Below are positions 8,054 to 19,330 of a stretch of DNA of 64,000 nucleotides, in pieces (position 1 is the first letter of the stretch; every line of letters starts with the position of its first letter). The notes under the pieces were generated by a model. It was given only the letters and a program-made list of their open reading frames with translations, had not been told where the DNA came from and made no database searches. The DNA is from PCRC01 sp040384665 (lineage in GTDB: Bacteria > Pseudomonadota > Gammaproteobacteria > Burkholderiales > Burkholderiaceae_C): positions 186,001-250,000 of the forward strand of contig JAZKIY010000011.1 of assembly GCA_040384665.1 (NCBI GenBank). The letters run 5' to 3'. A program made the position numbers and the translations under genes.

Positions 8054-8072
8054 TTTACGCTTTTTTTACGCG
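8054..8072 (+). promoter_or_regulatory. Candidate KdpE operator
   Basis: TTTACGCTTTTTTTACGCG holds two direct TTTACGC half-sites 11 bp apart, the spacing expected for an OmpR-family dimer. It closely resembles the T-rich KdpE site of E. coli kdp as I remember it (TTTATACTTTTTTTACA). It starts two bases after the stop of the preceding gene and lies about 80 bp before the first ORF of the kdp operon. Confidence 0.6.
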
Positions 8073-8117
8073 CAGCCGGCGTGTCTTGTCCCCGTTTTTA
8101 GGCGGCTGAAACCAGAC

Positions 8118-8143
8118 TTCCCTCACCACTTTGGTTGAGGGAA
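8118..8143 (+). promoter_or_regulatory. Hairpin covering the first Shine-Dalgarno of the kdp transcript
   Basis: TTCCCTCA (8118-8125) pairs with TGAGGGAA (8136-8143), extended by CCA/TGG with one bulged T. The GAGGG that serves as ribosome-binding site for the ATG at 8150 lies inside the right arm, so folding would mask it. A regulatory role is inference. Confidence 0.45.
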
Positions 8144-8149
8144 TCTGAC

Positions 8150-8254
8150 ATGGACTTGGTTTATTTGGCGGGCGTTGCGCTCCTGTGGGGCGTGGCGGTG
8201 TTGCTGGTGTTGGGGTTCGAGAAACTCGCGCCCGCACAAGGGGGCCGGTCATGA
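8150..8254 (+). CDS. Small membrane protein at the head of the kdp operon
   Basis: This ORF of 34 codons starts with ATG 8 bp after GAGGG. The product is one hydrophobic helix (LAGVALLWGVAVLLVLGF) with a short charged tail, EKLAPAQGGRS. Its TGA overlaps the kdpF start (ATGA at 8251-8254), so translation is probably coupled. I do not recognise a named family. Its place directly before kdpF suggests a single-span accessory peptide of the Kdp pump, or a leader peptide that opens the hairpin covering its own ribosome-binding site. Base composition and codon use look like its neighbours. Moderately sure that it is translated. Confidence 0.6.
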   Translation: MDLVYLAGVALLWGVAVLLVLGFEKLAPAQGGRS

Positions 8255-8349
8255 TCCGGCTTGAGGTGCTGTACGGCTTTGGCGGGTTGTGCGCGCTGCT
8301 GTTGCTGGCCTACCTGGTCTATGCGCTGGTCTGCGCGGAGGAGTTTTGA
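8251..8349 (+). CDS. kdpF: KdpF, small subunit of the potassium-transporting ATPase
   Basis: A 32-residue single-span peptide (MIRLEVLYGFGGLCALLLLA then YLVYALVCAEEF). The ending AEEF and the LxYALxxAE pattern are typical of KdpF, which lies in the membrane against KdpA and stabilises the KdpFABC complex. It overlaps the upstream ORF by 4 bp and kdpA by 1 bp (TGATG at 8347-8351), so these three genes are tightly coupled. It is easily missed because of its size. Confidence 0.88.
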   Translation: MIRLEVLYGFGGLCALLLLAYLVYALVCAEEF

Positions 8350-10061
8350 TGACTTCTTCTGCCTGGGGCCTGTTGGCCCTCTACCTGTGTGTGTTGTTGG
8401 TCGCCGCCTGGCCGCTGGGCATTTGGCTCGCGAGGCTGAACGCGGGCGAATTGCCGGGCTGGATGCACCAAGCCGAAGCGCCGCTGTACCGCCTGGCAGG
8501 CACCTCGCCAGACCAGCCCATGCACTGGAAGCAATACACGCTGGCGCTGCTGGCGTTCAGTGTGTTGGGCGTGTTGGTGGTGTATGCGCTGCAGCGACTG
8601 CAAGTGTGGTTGCCACTGAACCCGCAGGGCATGGCCGCCGTCAGCGCCGACTCGGCCTTCAACACCGCCATCAGCTTTGTCTCCAACACCAACTGGCAAG
8701 GCTACGCGGGCGAGTCCACCATGAGCCACCTGACGCAGATGCTGGCGCTGACCGTGCAGAACTTCCTGTCGGCGGCCACCGGCATTGCGGTGGTGTTTGC
8801 GCTGATTCGCGGCTTTGCCGCACGCTCCAGCCAGGTGATTGGCAACTTCTGGGTCGACATCACCCGCATCACGCTGTGGCTGCTGTTGCCGCTGTCGCTG
8901 GTGATGGCGCTGTTCCTGGCCGGGCAGGGCGTGGTCCAAAATTTTGACGCCTACAAGGACGTCGCCACGCTGGAGGGCGGCACACAAACACTGGCCATGG
9001 GCCCGGTGGCGTCGCAGGAGGCGATCAAGATGCTTGGCACCAACGGCGGCGGCTTCTTCAATGCCAACTCGGCCCACCCCTACGAGAACCCGAACGCGCT
9101 GAGCAACTTCGCCCAGATGCTGGCCATCTTTCTGATTCCCGCCGCGCTGTGTTTTGCCTTCGGCCGGGGCGTGGGCGACCTGCGCCAGGGCTGGGCGGTG
9201 CTGGCGGCCATGACGGTGATTTTTGCCATTGCGGTGGTGGCCATCATTCCCGCCGAACAGGCCGGCAACCCGCTGCTGCCACCACTGGGTGTGGACCAGC
9301 TGGCCAGCAGCACGCAGGCCGGCGGCAACATGGAGGGCAAGGAGGTGCGTTTTGGCATCACCGCGTCCAGCCTGTTTGCGGTGATCACCACCGCCGCGTC
9401 GTGCGGCGCCGTGAACGCCATGCACGACTCCTTCACGCCACTGGGTGGCATGGTGCCGTTGGTGCTGATGCAGCTTGGCGAGGTGGTGTTTGGCGGCGTG
9501 GGCAGCGGCCTCTACGGCATGCTGGTGTTTGCCATCCTGGCGGTGTTCATGGCCGGGCTGATGATTGGCCGCACGCCCGAGTACCTGGGCAAGAAGATCG
9601 AGGCGCACGAGATGAAACTCGCCTCCATCGTCATCCTCGTCACGCCCATCGTGGTGCTGGCTGGCACCGCCATTGCCGTGATGGCCGGCGCAGGCAAAGC
9701 CGGCATTGCCAACCCCGGTGCACACGGTTTCTCGGAGATTTTGTACTCGCTGAGCTCGGCCGGCAACAACAACGGCAGCGCCTTTGCCGGCCTGTCGGCC
9801 AACACGCCGTTCTACAACGTGCTGCTGGGCGTGGCCATGTGGCTGGGACGCTTTGGCGTGATCGTGCCGGTGCTCGCCATGGCCGGTGCGCTGGCCGCCA
9901 AAAAACGCCTGCCAGCCACCGCCGGCACGATGCCGACCCATGGCCCGCTGTTTGTGCTGCTGCTGATCGGCACGGTGCTGCTGGTGGGCTTGCTGAACTA
10001 CGTGCCGGCGCTGGCGCTGGGGCCGGTGGTCGAGCACCTGATGCTCTGGCCCGGCAAGTGA
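8349..10061 (+). CDS. kdpA: KdpA, potassium-binding channel subunit of the K+-transporting ATPase
   Basis: KdpA is the channel-like, K+-selecting subunit of the high-affinity KdpFABC pump in the inner membrane. The 570-residue protein (slightly longer than the usual 557) shows about ten hydrophobic segments and the family's selectivity-loop sequences: VSNTNWQGYAGES, GTNGGGFFNANSAHP, TTAASCGAVNAMHDS and SSAGNNNGSAFAGL, with conserved glycines in each. The start ATG at 8349 shares one base with the kdpF stop; an upstream in-frame ATG at 8289 would extend back into kdpF. It is the third gene of the kdp operon and kdpB follows after 14 bp. Confidence 0.97.
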   Translation: MTSSAWGLLALYLCVLLVAAWPLGIWLARLNAGELPGWMHQAEAPLYRLAGTSPDQPMHWKQYTLALLAFSVLGVLVVYALQRLQVWLPLNPQGMAAVSADSAFNTAISFVSNTNWQGYAGESTMSHLTQMLALTVQNFLSAATGIAVVFALIRGFAARSSQVIGNFWVDITRITLWLLLPLSLVMALFLAGQGVVQNFDAYKDVATLEGGTQTLAMGPVASQEAIKMLGTNGGGFFNANSAHPYENPNALSNFAQMLAIFLIPAALCFAFGRGVGDLRQGWAVLAAMTVIFAIAVVAIIPAEQAGNPLLPPLGVDQLASSTQAGGNMEGKEVRFGITASSLFAVITTAASCGAVNAMHDSFTPLGGMVPLVLMQLGEVVFGGVGSGLYGMLVFAILAVFMAGLMIGRTPEYLGKKIEAHEMKLASIVILVTPIVVLAGTAIAVMAGAGKAGIANPGAHGFSEILYSLSSAGNNNGSAFAGLSANTPFYNVLLGVAMWLGRFGVIVPVLAMAGALAAKKRLPATAGTMPTHGPLFVLLLIGTVLLVGLLNYVPALALGPVVEHLMLWPGK

Positions 10062-10075
10062 GCAGAGAGAACACC

Positions 10076-12160
10076 ATGAACGATTCAAAAAAACTGGCGC
10101 TGATGGATTCGGCCCTCATCCAACCCGCGTTCACCAGCGCCTTTGCCAAGCTCAACCCGCGCGTGCAATTCCGCAACCCGGTGATGTTTGTGGTCTACAT
10201 CGCCAGCATCGCCACCACGCTGCTGGCGGTGTTAGCCCTGCAAGGCCAGGGCACACAGCCCGGATTCGTGGCCAGCATCGCGGCCTGGCTGTGGTTCACC
10301 GTGCTGTTTGCCAACTTTGCCGAAGCCCTGGCCGAGGGGCGCAGCAAGGCGCAGGCGGCCTCGCTGCGTGGTTTGAAAAAGAGCACCTGGGCCAAGAAGT
10401 TCACGACCCCGGTGAACGGTGTGTTCCATGGCACCACATGGCTCCCAGAGCAAGCCGAGAATCTGCGCAAGGGCGACGTGGCGCTGGTGGAGGCGGGCGA
10501 CATGGTGCCGCTGGATGGCGAAGTCATCGAAGGCGTGGCCTCGGTGGACGAGAGCGCCATCACCGGCGAATCGGCGCCGGTGGTGCGCGAGTCGGGCGGC
10601 GACTTCTCGTCGGTGACGGGCGGCACGCGGGTGTTGTCCGACTGGCTGGTGGTGCGCATCGGCGTCAACCCCGGTGAGTCGTTTCTCGACCGCATGATCA
10701 GCATGGTCGAAGGTGCGAAACGCCAGAAAACACCCAACGAGATCGCGCTCACCATTCTGCTGGTGGCGCTGACCATCGTGTTCCTGGTCGTCACCGTCAC
10801 GCTGCTGCCGTTTTCGACCTTCAGCGTCGAAGCCGCGCAGGCCGGCACGGTGGTCAGCCTCACGGCCCTGGTGGCGTTGCTGGTCTGCCTGATCCCCACC
10901 ACCATTGGCGGCCTGATGTCGGCGGTGGGCGTGGCCGGCATGAGCCGCATGATGCAGGCCAACGTGGTCGCCACCTCGGGCCGCGCCGTGGAAGCCGCGG
11001 GCGACGTGGACGTGCTGCTGCTCGACAAGACCGGCACCATCACCCACGGCAACCGCCAGGCTGCGGCCTTCTTCCCGGCGCCGGGCATGTCTCTGGCCGC
11101 GCTGGGTGCCTGCGCCATGCAGGCCTCGCTGGCCGATGAAACGCCCGAGGGCCGCAGCATTGTGGTGCTGGCGCAGAAGCAGGGTTTTGCGCAGCCCTTG
11201 GTTGGCGACGCCACCGAGGTGCCCTTCACGGCGCAGACCCGCATGAGCGGCATCGACGTGAAACAAGCGGACGGCAGCGTGCGCGTGCTGCGCAAAGGCG
11301 CGGTGGACGCGATTCGCCAGCACGTGGAAGCGCACGGCGGCCGTTTGCCTGCCGAGGTGCTGCGCGCCGCCGACGAGGTCTCCCGCCGGGGCAGCACGCC
11401 GCTGGCGGTGGCCGATGGCAACACGGTGGTGGGCATCGTGGAGCTGAAAGACATCGTCAAGACCGGCATCCAGGAGCGGTTTGCCGAGCTGCGCCGCATG
11501 GGCATCAAAACCGTGATGATCACTGGCGACAACAAGCTCACCGCTGCGGCCATTGCGGCCGAAGCCGGCGTGGACGACTTCCTGGCCGAGGCCACCCCCG
11601 AAGACAAGCTCAAGCTGATCCGCAGCTACCAGAGCGAAGGCCGGCTGGTAGCCATGACCGGCGACGGCACCAACGACGCCCCCGCACTGGCGCAGGCCGA
11701 TGTGGCGGTGGCGATGAACAGCGGCACCCAGGCCGCGAAAGAGGCCGGCAACATGGTTGACCTCGACTCCAACCCCACCAAGCTGCTGGAGATTGTGGAG
11801 ACCGGCAAGGCGCTGCTGATGACGCGCGGCGCGCTCACCACCTTCTCGATTGCCAACGACGTGGCGAAATACTTCGCCATCATCCCGGCGATTTTTGTCA
11901 GCACCTACCCGCAACTCGGCGCGCTCAACGTCATGCAACTGGCCAGCCCGTCGTCGGCCATTCTGTCGGCGGTGGTCTTCAACGCGCTCATCATCGTGGT
12001 GTTGATTCCGCTGGCGCTCAAGGGCGTGAAGTACCGCGCCGTGGGCGCCGCCGCGCTGCTGCGCCGCAACTTGGCTGTCTATGGCCTGGGCGGTCTGGTC
12101 GTGCCTTTCATTGGCATCAAGGCGATCGACCTGTTGCTGGTGGCTGTGCACCTCGTTTAA
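10076..12160 (+). CDS. kdpB: KdpB, P-type ATPase subunit of the K+-transporting ATPase
   Basis: KdpB is the energising subunit of the Kdp pump, a P-type (P1A) ATPase of 694 residues. The phosphatase motif TGES is at 163-166, the membrane segment carries LIPTTIGGLMSAVGVAG (about 272-288), and the phosphorylated Asp317 lies in DKTGTITHGNRQ. MITGDN and TGDGTNDAPAL form the P-domain hinge motifs. The ATG at 10076 follows AGAGAGAACACC; the frame is open far upstream but only as a shadow of kdpA. It belongs to the kdpFABCDE operon and is followed by kdpC after 9 bp. Confidence 0.98.
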   Translation: MNDSKKLALMDSALIQPAFTSAFAKLNPRVQFRNPVMFVVYIASIATTLLAVLALQGQGTQPGFVASIAAWLWFTVLFANFAEALAEGRSKAQAASLRGLKKSTWAKKFTTPVNGVFHGTTWLPEQAENLRKGDVALVEAGDMVPLDGEVIEGVASVDESAITGESAPVVRESGGDFSSVTGGTRVLSDWLVVRIGVNPGESFLDRMISMVEGAKRQKTPNEIALTILLVALTIVFLVVTVTLLPFSTFSVEAAQAGTVVSLTALVALLVCLIPTTIGGLMSAVGVAGMSRMMQANVVATSGRAVEAAGDVDVLLLDKTGTITHGNRQAAAFFPAPGMSLAALGACAMQASLADETPEGRSIVVLAQKQGFAQPLVGDATEVPFTAQTRMSGIDVKQADGSVRVLRKGAVDAIRQHVEAHGGRLPAEVLRAADEVSRRGSTPLAVADGNTVVGIVELKDIVKTGIQERFAELRRMGIKTVMITGDNKLTAAAIAAEAGVDDFLAEATPEDKLKLIRSYQSEGRLVAMTGDGTNDAPALAQADVAVAMNSGTQAAKEAGNMVDLDSNPTKLLEIVETGKALLMTRGALTTFSIANDVAKYFAIIPAIFVSTYPQLGALNVMQLASPSSAILSAVVFNALIIVVLIPLALKGVKYRAVGAAALLRRNLAVYGLGGLVVPFIGIKAIDLLLVAVHLV

Positions 12161-12169
12161 GGAAAAAAC

Positions 12170-12742
12170 ATGAACCCCTTTCTTCGCCCTGCGCTGGTGC
12201 TTTTCTTTGTCCTGAGCCTGGCCACTGGCGTGGCGTATCCGCTGCTGGTGACTGGTGCCGCGCAGGCGCTGTTTCCGGCGCAGGTGGCGGGCAGCCTGGT
12301 GCTGCGCAGCGGCAAACCGGTGGGCTCGGAACTGATCGGGCAGAACTTCTCTGCGCCCCGCCATTTTTGGGGTCGCCTCTCTGCCACCAGCCCGATGCCC
12401 TACAACGCCAGCGCTTCCGGTGGCGCGAACCTGGGGCCACTGAACCCGGCGCTGACCGAGGCCGTCAAAGCCCGCGTGGCCGCCTTGCGCGAGGCCGACC
12501 CTGGCAACACGGCGCCTGTGCCGGTGGACCTCGTCACCGCCTCGGCCAGCGGGCTGGACCCCCACATCAGCCCCGCCGCCGCCAACTACCAGGTCGCCCG
12601 CGTGGCCCGCGCACGTGGCCTGGCGATCGGGCAGGTGCAGGCTTTGGTCGGGCAGCAGACCGAGCCGCCTTGGTTGGGGGTTTTGGGTGAGGCCCGCGTG
12701 AATGTGCTGGCACTGAACCTGGCACTGGACGCCATCAAGTAA
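12170..12742 (+). CDS. kdpC: KdpC, assembly subunit of the K+-transporting ATPase
   Basis: A 190-residue subunit with one N-terminal membrane span (about residues 7-30) and a periplasmic domain. Family features are GQNFSAPRHFWGRLSAT, the SGGANLGPLNPAL segment, and ASGLDPHISPAAANYQVARVA near the C-terminus. KdpC joins KdpA to KdpB and may raise ATP affinity. It sits 9 bp after kdpB, with GGAAAAAAC before its ATG, and 9 bp before kdpD. Confidence 0.97.
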   Translation: MNPFLRPALVLFFVLSLATGVAYPLLVTGAAQALFPAQVAGSLVLRSGKPVGSELIGQNFSAPRHFWGRLSATSPMPYNASASGGANLGPLNPALTEAVKARVAALREADPGNTAPVPVDLVTASASGLDPHISPAAANYQVARVARARGLAIGQVQALVGQQTEPPWLGVLGEARVNVLALNLALDAIK

Positions 12743-12751
12743 CCTTGCCCC

Positions 12752-15475
12752 ATGGAGCTAACGCGGCCAGACCCCGACCAGTTGCTGGAAAAAATCCAGC
12801 AACTGGAAGCGTGTGCCCAGCGCGGCAGGCTGCGCATCTATTTCGGTGCCAATGCTGGCGTGGGCAAAACCTACGCCATGCTCAGCGCCGCACAACGCGC
12901 GCACCAGGCCGGGCGCGATGTGCTGGTGGGCGTGGTGGAAACCCATGGGCGCAGTGAAACCGCTGCGTTGCTGGCCGGTTTGCCGCAGTTGCCGCTGTGC
13001 GAGTTGCCCCACCGCGGACGCACGTTGCGAGAATTTGACCTCGACGCCGCGCTCGCCCGCCGGCCCGCCGTGCTGTTGGTGGACGAGCTGGCCCACACCA
13101 ACGTGGAAGGCTCGCGCCACCCCAAGCGCTGGCAGGATGTGCAGGAGCTTTTGGAGGCGGGCATCGACGTCTGGTCCGCCCTCAACGTGCAGCACCTCGA
13201 AAGCCTGAACGGCACGGTGGGGGCGATCACCGGCATCCGCGTGCACGAAACCGTGCCCGACACGGTGCTGGACGGTGCCGATGAAATCGTCCTGGTCGAC
13301 GTGACGCCCGACGAACTGGTGGCGCGGTTGCAGGCTGGCAAGGTGTATCTGCCCCAGCAGGCGGAGCGTGCCGCGCAGAACTTCTTTCGCAAAGGCAACC
13401 TGATCGCGCTGCGCGAGATGGCGCTGCGCCGCACCGCCGAGCATGTGGAAGACGACGTGCGCAGCTGGCGCGTGGAACAAAGCGGCAGCGGCTCGGCAGG
13501 GGCCTCGTCCAGGGATTTGCCGGTGTGGAACACCTCGGGCGCCATGCTGGTCGGCGTGGGCCCGCAGCCGGGTTCCGAGCAGACGGTGCGCACCGCCGCA
13601 CGGCTGGCTGGCCAGCTCAATGTGCGCTGGTTTGCCGCTTACGTGGAAACGCCGCGCCTGCAGCGGCTGGCCGCGGCGCAGCGCGACCGCATCCTCGCGG
13701 TGATCGCGCTGGCCGAGCAACTCGGTGCCACCACGGCGGTGCTCACCGGCCACGACGCCGCCACCGCGCTGGTGGCGCACGCACAGGAACTGAACTGCGC
13801 CACGCTGGTGGTTGGTCGGCCACCAGCCCGTCGGCTGGGCGGCTGGCTGCCGACCATGACACGCCAGCTGGCCCGGCTGGCCCCCGGCCTGGACATTGTG
13901 GAAACCGGCCACGCCGACAGCGCTCGCCGGCTGGCCAGCGTGGTGCACCGCACCCACCAGGCCGAAGACGACACCGACGGCCCCCGCGCCTGGCGGCGCT
14001 ACGCCTGGGCGGTGGCCAGCAGCGTGGCCATCACGCTGGCCGCCACACCGCTGCTGGACGTGTTTGACCTGGCCAACATCGTGCTGCTGTTTTTGCTGGG
14101 GGTGGTGCTGGTGGCGGTGAAGCTCGGGCGCGGGCCCGCGGCGCTGGCGGCCTTCCTGAACGTGGCCGCGTTCGACTTCTTTTTTGTCGCACCCCGCCTG
14201 TCGTTCGCGGTAAGCGACGTGCAGTACGTCGTGACCTTTGTGGTCATGCTCGGCGTGGGCCTGCTCACTGGTCAGCTGACGGCGGGCCTGCGTTTTCAGG
14301 CCCGCATTGCCGCCAGCCGTGAACGCCGTGCGCAGTCGTTGTTCGAGCTGACCCGGGACCTGTCGGGCGCGTTGCTGGCATCGCAGGTGGCCGAGCTGGG
14401 CGAGGCGGCGGTGCGGCGGAATTTTGGCGGCCAGGCACGGGTGCTGACCACCGACACGAACGACCAGCTGGCGCCCGTGGCCAGCGCGCCCCCCGGCTTT
14501 GACGCCAGCGTCGCCGATTGGGTATTCCGCAATGCCCAACCGGCCGGCCTGGCCACCAACACGCTGGCCGCCCAACCGTGGCACTACGTGCCGCTGAAGG
14601 CGCCGATGCGGCTGCGCGGTGTGCTCGCGCTGCAACCCGACCAGCCGCGCTGGCTGCTGATTCCAGAGCAGGTGCAGCAGCTCGACACACTGGCGCGGCA
14701 AATCGCCATTGCGCTGGAGCGGGTGCACTACGTGGAGATTGCGCAGCAGGCGGTGGTGGACATGGCCTCCGAACGGCTGCGCAACGCGCTGCTGGCGGCC
14801 ATTTCGCACGACGTGCGCACACCACTGACCGCGCTGATCGGTCTGGCCGAGTCGCTGCGCCAGTCGCAGCCGCCTTTGACCGCGCCACAGGCCCATGCCG
14901 CGCAGGCGATTGAAGCGCAGGCGCGCGAACTCAGCGCGCTGGTCAACAACCTGCTGGAGATGGCCCGGCTGCAAAGCGGCACGGTCAACCTGCGAATGGA
15001 CTGGCAATCGGTGGAGGAGGTGGTGGGCACGGCCATCCGTGCGGCGGGGCCGGCGCTGCGTGGTCAGCCGGTGTTGACCGATGTGCCGGCCGATTTGCCC
15101 TTGGTCGAGTTTGACGCAGCGCTGGTGGAACGGGTGCTGGTCAACCTGCTGGAAAACGCCGCCAAGTACGCGCAGCCGCCCATCACCGTGGGCGCGCGGG
15201 TCACGGCCGATGCGCTGGTGGTCAGTGTGCGCGACCACGGGCCGGGCCTGCCAGCCGCGCTCAAGGGCCGGACGCATGAGCTGTTCGACAAGTTCACCCG
15301 TGGCCAGGCCGAATCGGCCACACCGGGGGTTGGCCTGGGTCTGGCGATCTGCAAGGCGGTGGTGGACGCGCACCGCGGGCACATCAGCGCCGCCAACGCA
15401 CCCGGCGGTGGCGCAGAATTCAGCTTCAGCCTGCCCCGCAAGCCGCCGCCTGCGCCGATGGACGCCAGTGAATAA
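12752..15475 (+). CDS. kdpD: KdpD, sensor histidine kinase for potassium limitation
   Basis: A 907-residue membrane sensor kinase. The N-terminal KdpD domain carries a Walker A motif GANAGVGKT (32-40) and ends near residue 230. A universal-stress-protein-like domain follows (about 255-380), then four closely spaced membrane spans (about 410-515), a GAF-like region and the kinase core. The phosphorylated histidine is His686 in AISHDVRTPL, with ATPase boxes NLLENAAKYA, DHGPGLP and GVGLGLAICKAVV. It phosphorylates KdpE at low K+ or high ionic strength. It is the penultimate gene of the operon; kdpE starts 3 bp after its stop. Confidence 0.97.
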   Translation: MELTRPDPDQLLEKIQQLEACAQRGRLRIYFGANAGVGKTYAMLSAAQRAHQAGRDVLVGVVETHGRSETAALLAGLPQLPLCELPHRGRTLREFDLDAALARRPAVLLVDELAHTNVEGSRHPKRWQDVQELLEAGIDVWSALNVQHLESLNGTVGAITGIRVHETVPDTVLDGADEIVLVDVTPDELVARLQAGKVYLPQQAERAAQNFFRKGNLIALREMALRRTAEHVEDDVRSWRVEQSGSGSAGASSRDLPVWNTSGAMLVGVGPQPGSEQTVRTAARLAGQLNVRWFAAYVETPRLQRLAAAQRDRILAVIALAEQLGATTAVLTGHDAATALVAHAQELNCATLVVGRPPARRLGGWLPTMTRQLARLAPGLDIVETGHADSARRLASVVHRTHQAEDDTDGPRAWRRYAWAVASSVAITLAATPLLDVFDLANIVLLFLLGVVLVAVKLGRGPAALAAFLNVAAFDFFFVAPRLSFAVSDVQYVVTFVVMLGVGLLTGQLTAGLRFQARIAASRERRAQSLFELTRDLSGALLASQVAELGEAAVRRNFGGQARVLTTDTNDQLAPVASAPPGFDASVADWVFRNAQPAGLATNTLAAQPWHYVPLKAPMRLRGVLALQPDQPRWLLIPEQVQQLDTLARQIAIALERVHYVEIAQQAVVDMASERLRNALLAAISHDVRTPLTALIGLAESLRQSQPPLTAPQAHAAQAIEAQARELSALVNNLLEMARLQSGTVNLRMDWQSVEEVVGTAIRAAGPALRGQPVLTDVPADLPLVEFDAALVERVLVNLLENAAKYAQPPITVGARVTADALVVSVRDHGPGLPAALKGRTHELFDKFTRGQAESATPGVGLGLAICKAVVDAHRGHISAANAPGGGAEFSFSLPRKPPPAPMDASE

Positions 15476-15478
15476 ACC

Positions 15479-16177
15479 ATGTCAGCCCCCGTTGCCGTAG
15501 TGATTGAAGACGAGCCCCAGATCCGCCGCTTTGTGCGCGGTGCGCTGGAGGCCGAAGGCTGGCAGGTGCACGAGGCCGACACCGCGCAGCGCGGCCTGAC
15601 CGAGGCCGGCACGCGCCAACCCGACCTGCTGGTGCTGGACCTCGGCCTGCCCGACGGGGATGGGCTGGACGTGATCCGCGACGTGCGTGGCTGGTCGGCC
15701 GTGCCCATCATCGTGCTGTCGGCCCGGGTGGACGAGGCCGACAAGATCGCTGCACTGGACGCCGGTGCCGACGACTACCTGACCAAGCCTTTTGGCGTGG
15801 GTGAGTTGCTGGCCCGCGTGCGCGCCAACCTGCGCCGGCCGCGCGCGGCAGCAGGCGATGCCGGTCAGGACACCGAGCCGGTGTTCCGCTTCGGCGAGGT
15901 CGAGGTGGACCGGCTGGCCCGTGTCGTGCGCCGCAGCGGCGCCGAGGTGCACCTCACGCCCACCGAGTACCGGTTGCTGTCGGTGCTGGTGGCCAATGCC
16001 GGCCGGGTGCTGACGCACCGGCAGCTGTTGCGCGAAGTCTGGGGCCCGTCGCACTCCGGGCAAAGCCACTACCTGCGCATCTACATGGGCCACCTGCGGC
16101 AAAAGCTCGAAGCCGAGCCGGCCCAGCCACGGCATTTGCTCACCGAAACGGCGGTGGGCTACCGGCTGCTGGTTTAG
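15479..16177 (+). CDS. kdpE: KdpE, OmpR-family response regulator
   Basis: A 232-residue regulator. The receiver domain has the acidic pair Glu10/Asp11, phospho-acceptor Asp54 and the conserved KPFG lysine. A winged-helix DNA-binding domain follows from about residue 135 (LTPTEYRLLSVLVANAGRVL), ending in the typical LLTETAVGYRL. It activates kdp transcription, probably through the direct repeat at 8054-8072. It is the last gene of the operon, and its stop overlaps the stop of the convergent gene at 16174, which leaves no room for a separate terminator. Confidence 0.97.
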   Translation: MSAPVAVVIEDEPQIRRFVRGALEAEGWQVHEADTAQRGLTEAGTRQPDLLVLDLGLPDGDGLDVIRDVRGWSAVPIIVLSARVDEADKIAALDAGADDYLTKPFGVGELLARVRANLRRPRAAAGDAGQDTEPVFRFGEVEVDRLARVVRRSGAEVHLTPTEYRLLSVLVANAGRVLTHRQLLREVWGPSHSGQSHYLRIYMGHLRQKLEAEPAQPRHLLTETAVGYRLLV

Positions 16178-16881
16178 GGCGCGCAGCGCGACTGTGCCGC
16201 TGCAATCACCCGGCCTTCGGCGTCCTGCACCCAGCCCAGCACTTTCAAGCGGGTCGGATCGGTGCCTTCCGGGATGCCCATCACGCGCGACGCTTGCCAG
16301 CGTGCGCTGCTGCGCCACTCGGCCGTGAACAGGTTGCGTGCCAGGTGGCGGGGCATGGGCGTGCCTTCGGTGCCCGCCGGAACGGCCTCCACCAACAGCA
16401 GCCACGCGGTCAGGGGCTGGGTGGGCGGCTTGGCAGCCTGGCCCCACTGGAGGCTGATCGAAGCCCCCACATAGCCGTTGAGCGGCAGGCCATGGGCCAC
16501 CCGCAGCGTTGTGCGTGGTGGGCTGGGCAGAACGGGTACAAGGGTCTGGGCACTGCTGTTGGGCGCAGTTTGGGCGGTGGCCGCCAGACGCGTCAGGGCG
16601 TCGCGCGTGGCGGCGGCCGACAGCGGGGCGTCTTCGCCTTGTGCACCGGGGACGATCCAGTCGATCGCCATTTGCCGTGGCAAGGCCACCGGCATGGCGG
16701 CGTCTTGCCAGCACGTGGCGCAGTCGGCGCTGATGAAACGTTCCAGCAGTGCCACCGGCGCCGGCTGGCCGTCGCTGGCGCAGACCGACGGCTGGGCCCA
16801 CACGCGCGCTGCCGCCATCAAGCCCAGCAGCAGGGCGGCAAACACCCGTGGGCGGTGGTGGGTGGATGGGGTGTGTTTCAC
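16174..16881 (-). CDS. Secreted protein of unknown function with a CxxC motif
   Basis: A 235-residue protein with a signal peptide (positive MKHTPSTHHRPR, hydrophobic core, cleavage after VWAQ near residue 30). The mature part starts with a cysteine and has LLERFISADCATCW, a CxxC in a thioredoxin-like context that faintly recalls the DUF1223 family, but I would not assign it. A final Cys lies three residues from the end, so a disulfide-bonded periplasmic protein is likely. It converges on kdpE with overlapping stop codons and is divergent from uvrD by only 32 bp. Function unknown. Confidence 0.75.
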   Translation of the reverse strand: MKHTPSTHHRPRVFAALLLGLMAAARVWAQPSVCASDGQPAPVALLERFISADCATCWQDAAMPVALPRQMAIDWIVPGAQGEDAPLSAAATRDALTRLAATAQTAPNSSAQTLVPVLPSPPRTTLRVAHGLPLNGYVGASISLQWGQAAKPPTQPLTAWLLLVEAVPAGTEGTPMPRHLARNLFTAEWRSSARWQASRVMGIPEGTDPTRLKVLGWVQDAEGRVIAAAQSRCAP

Positions 16882-16913
16882 GGTGTCTCCAGCGGCTTCC
16901 TACAATGGTCGCC

Positions 16914-19310
<2,397 letters not shown>

Positions 19311-19330
19311 TTTTTTGTTTGGAGTTGCCC

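Noticed and set aside
9149..10075. 300-codon upstream extension of the kdpB frame
   Set aside because: It overlaps kdpA in another frame; kdpB homologues begin at the ATG at 10076.
12758..15382. Long minus-strand frame opposite kdpD
   Set aside because: Antisense shadow with Arg/His/Gln-rich composition and no recognisable motif.
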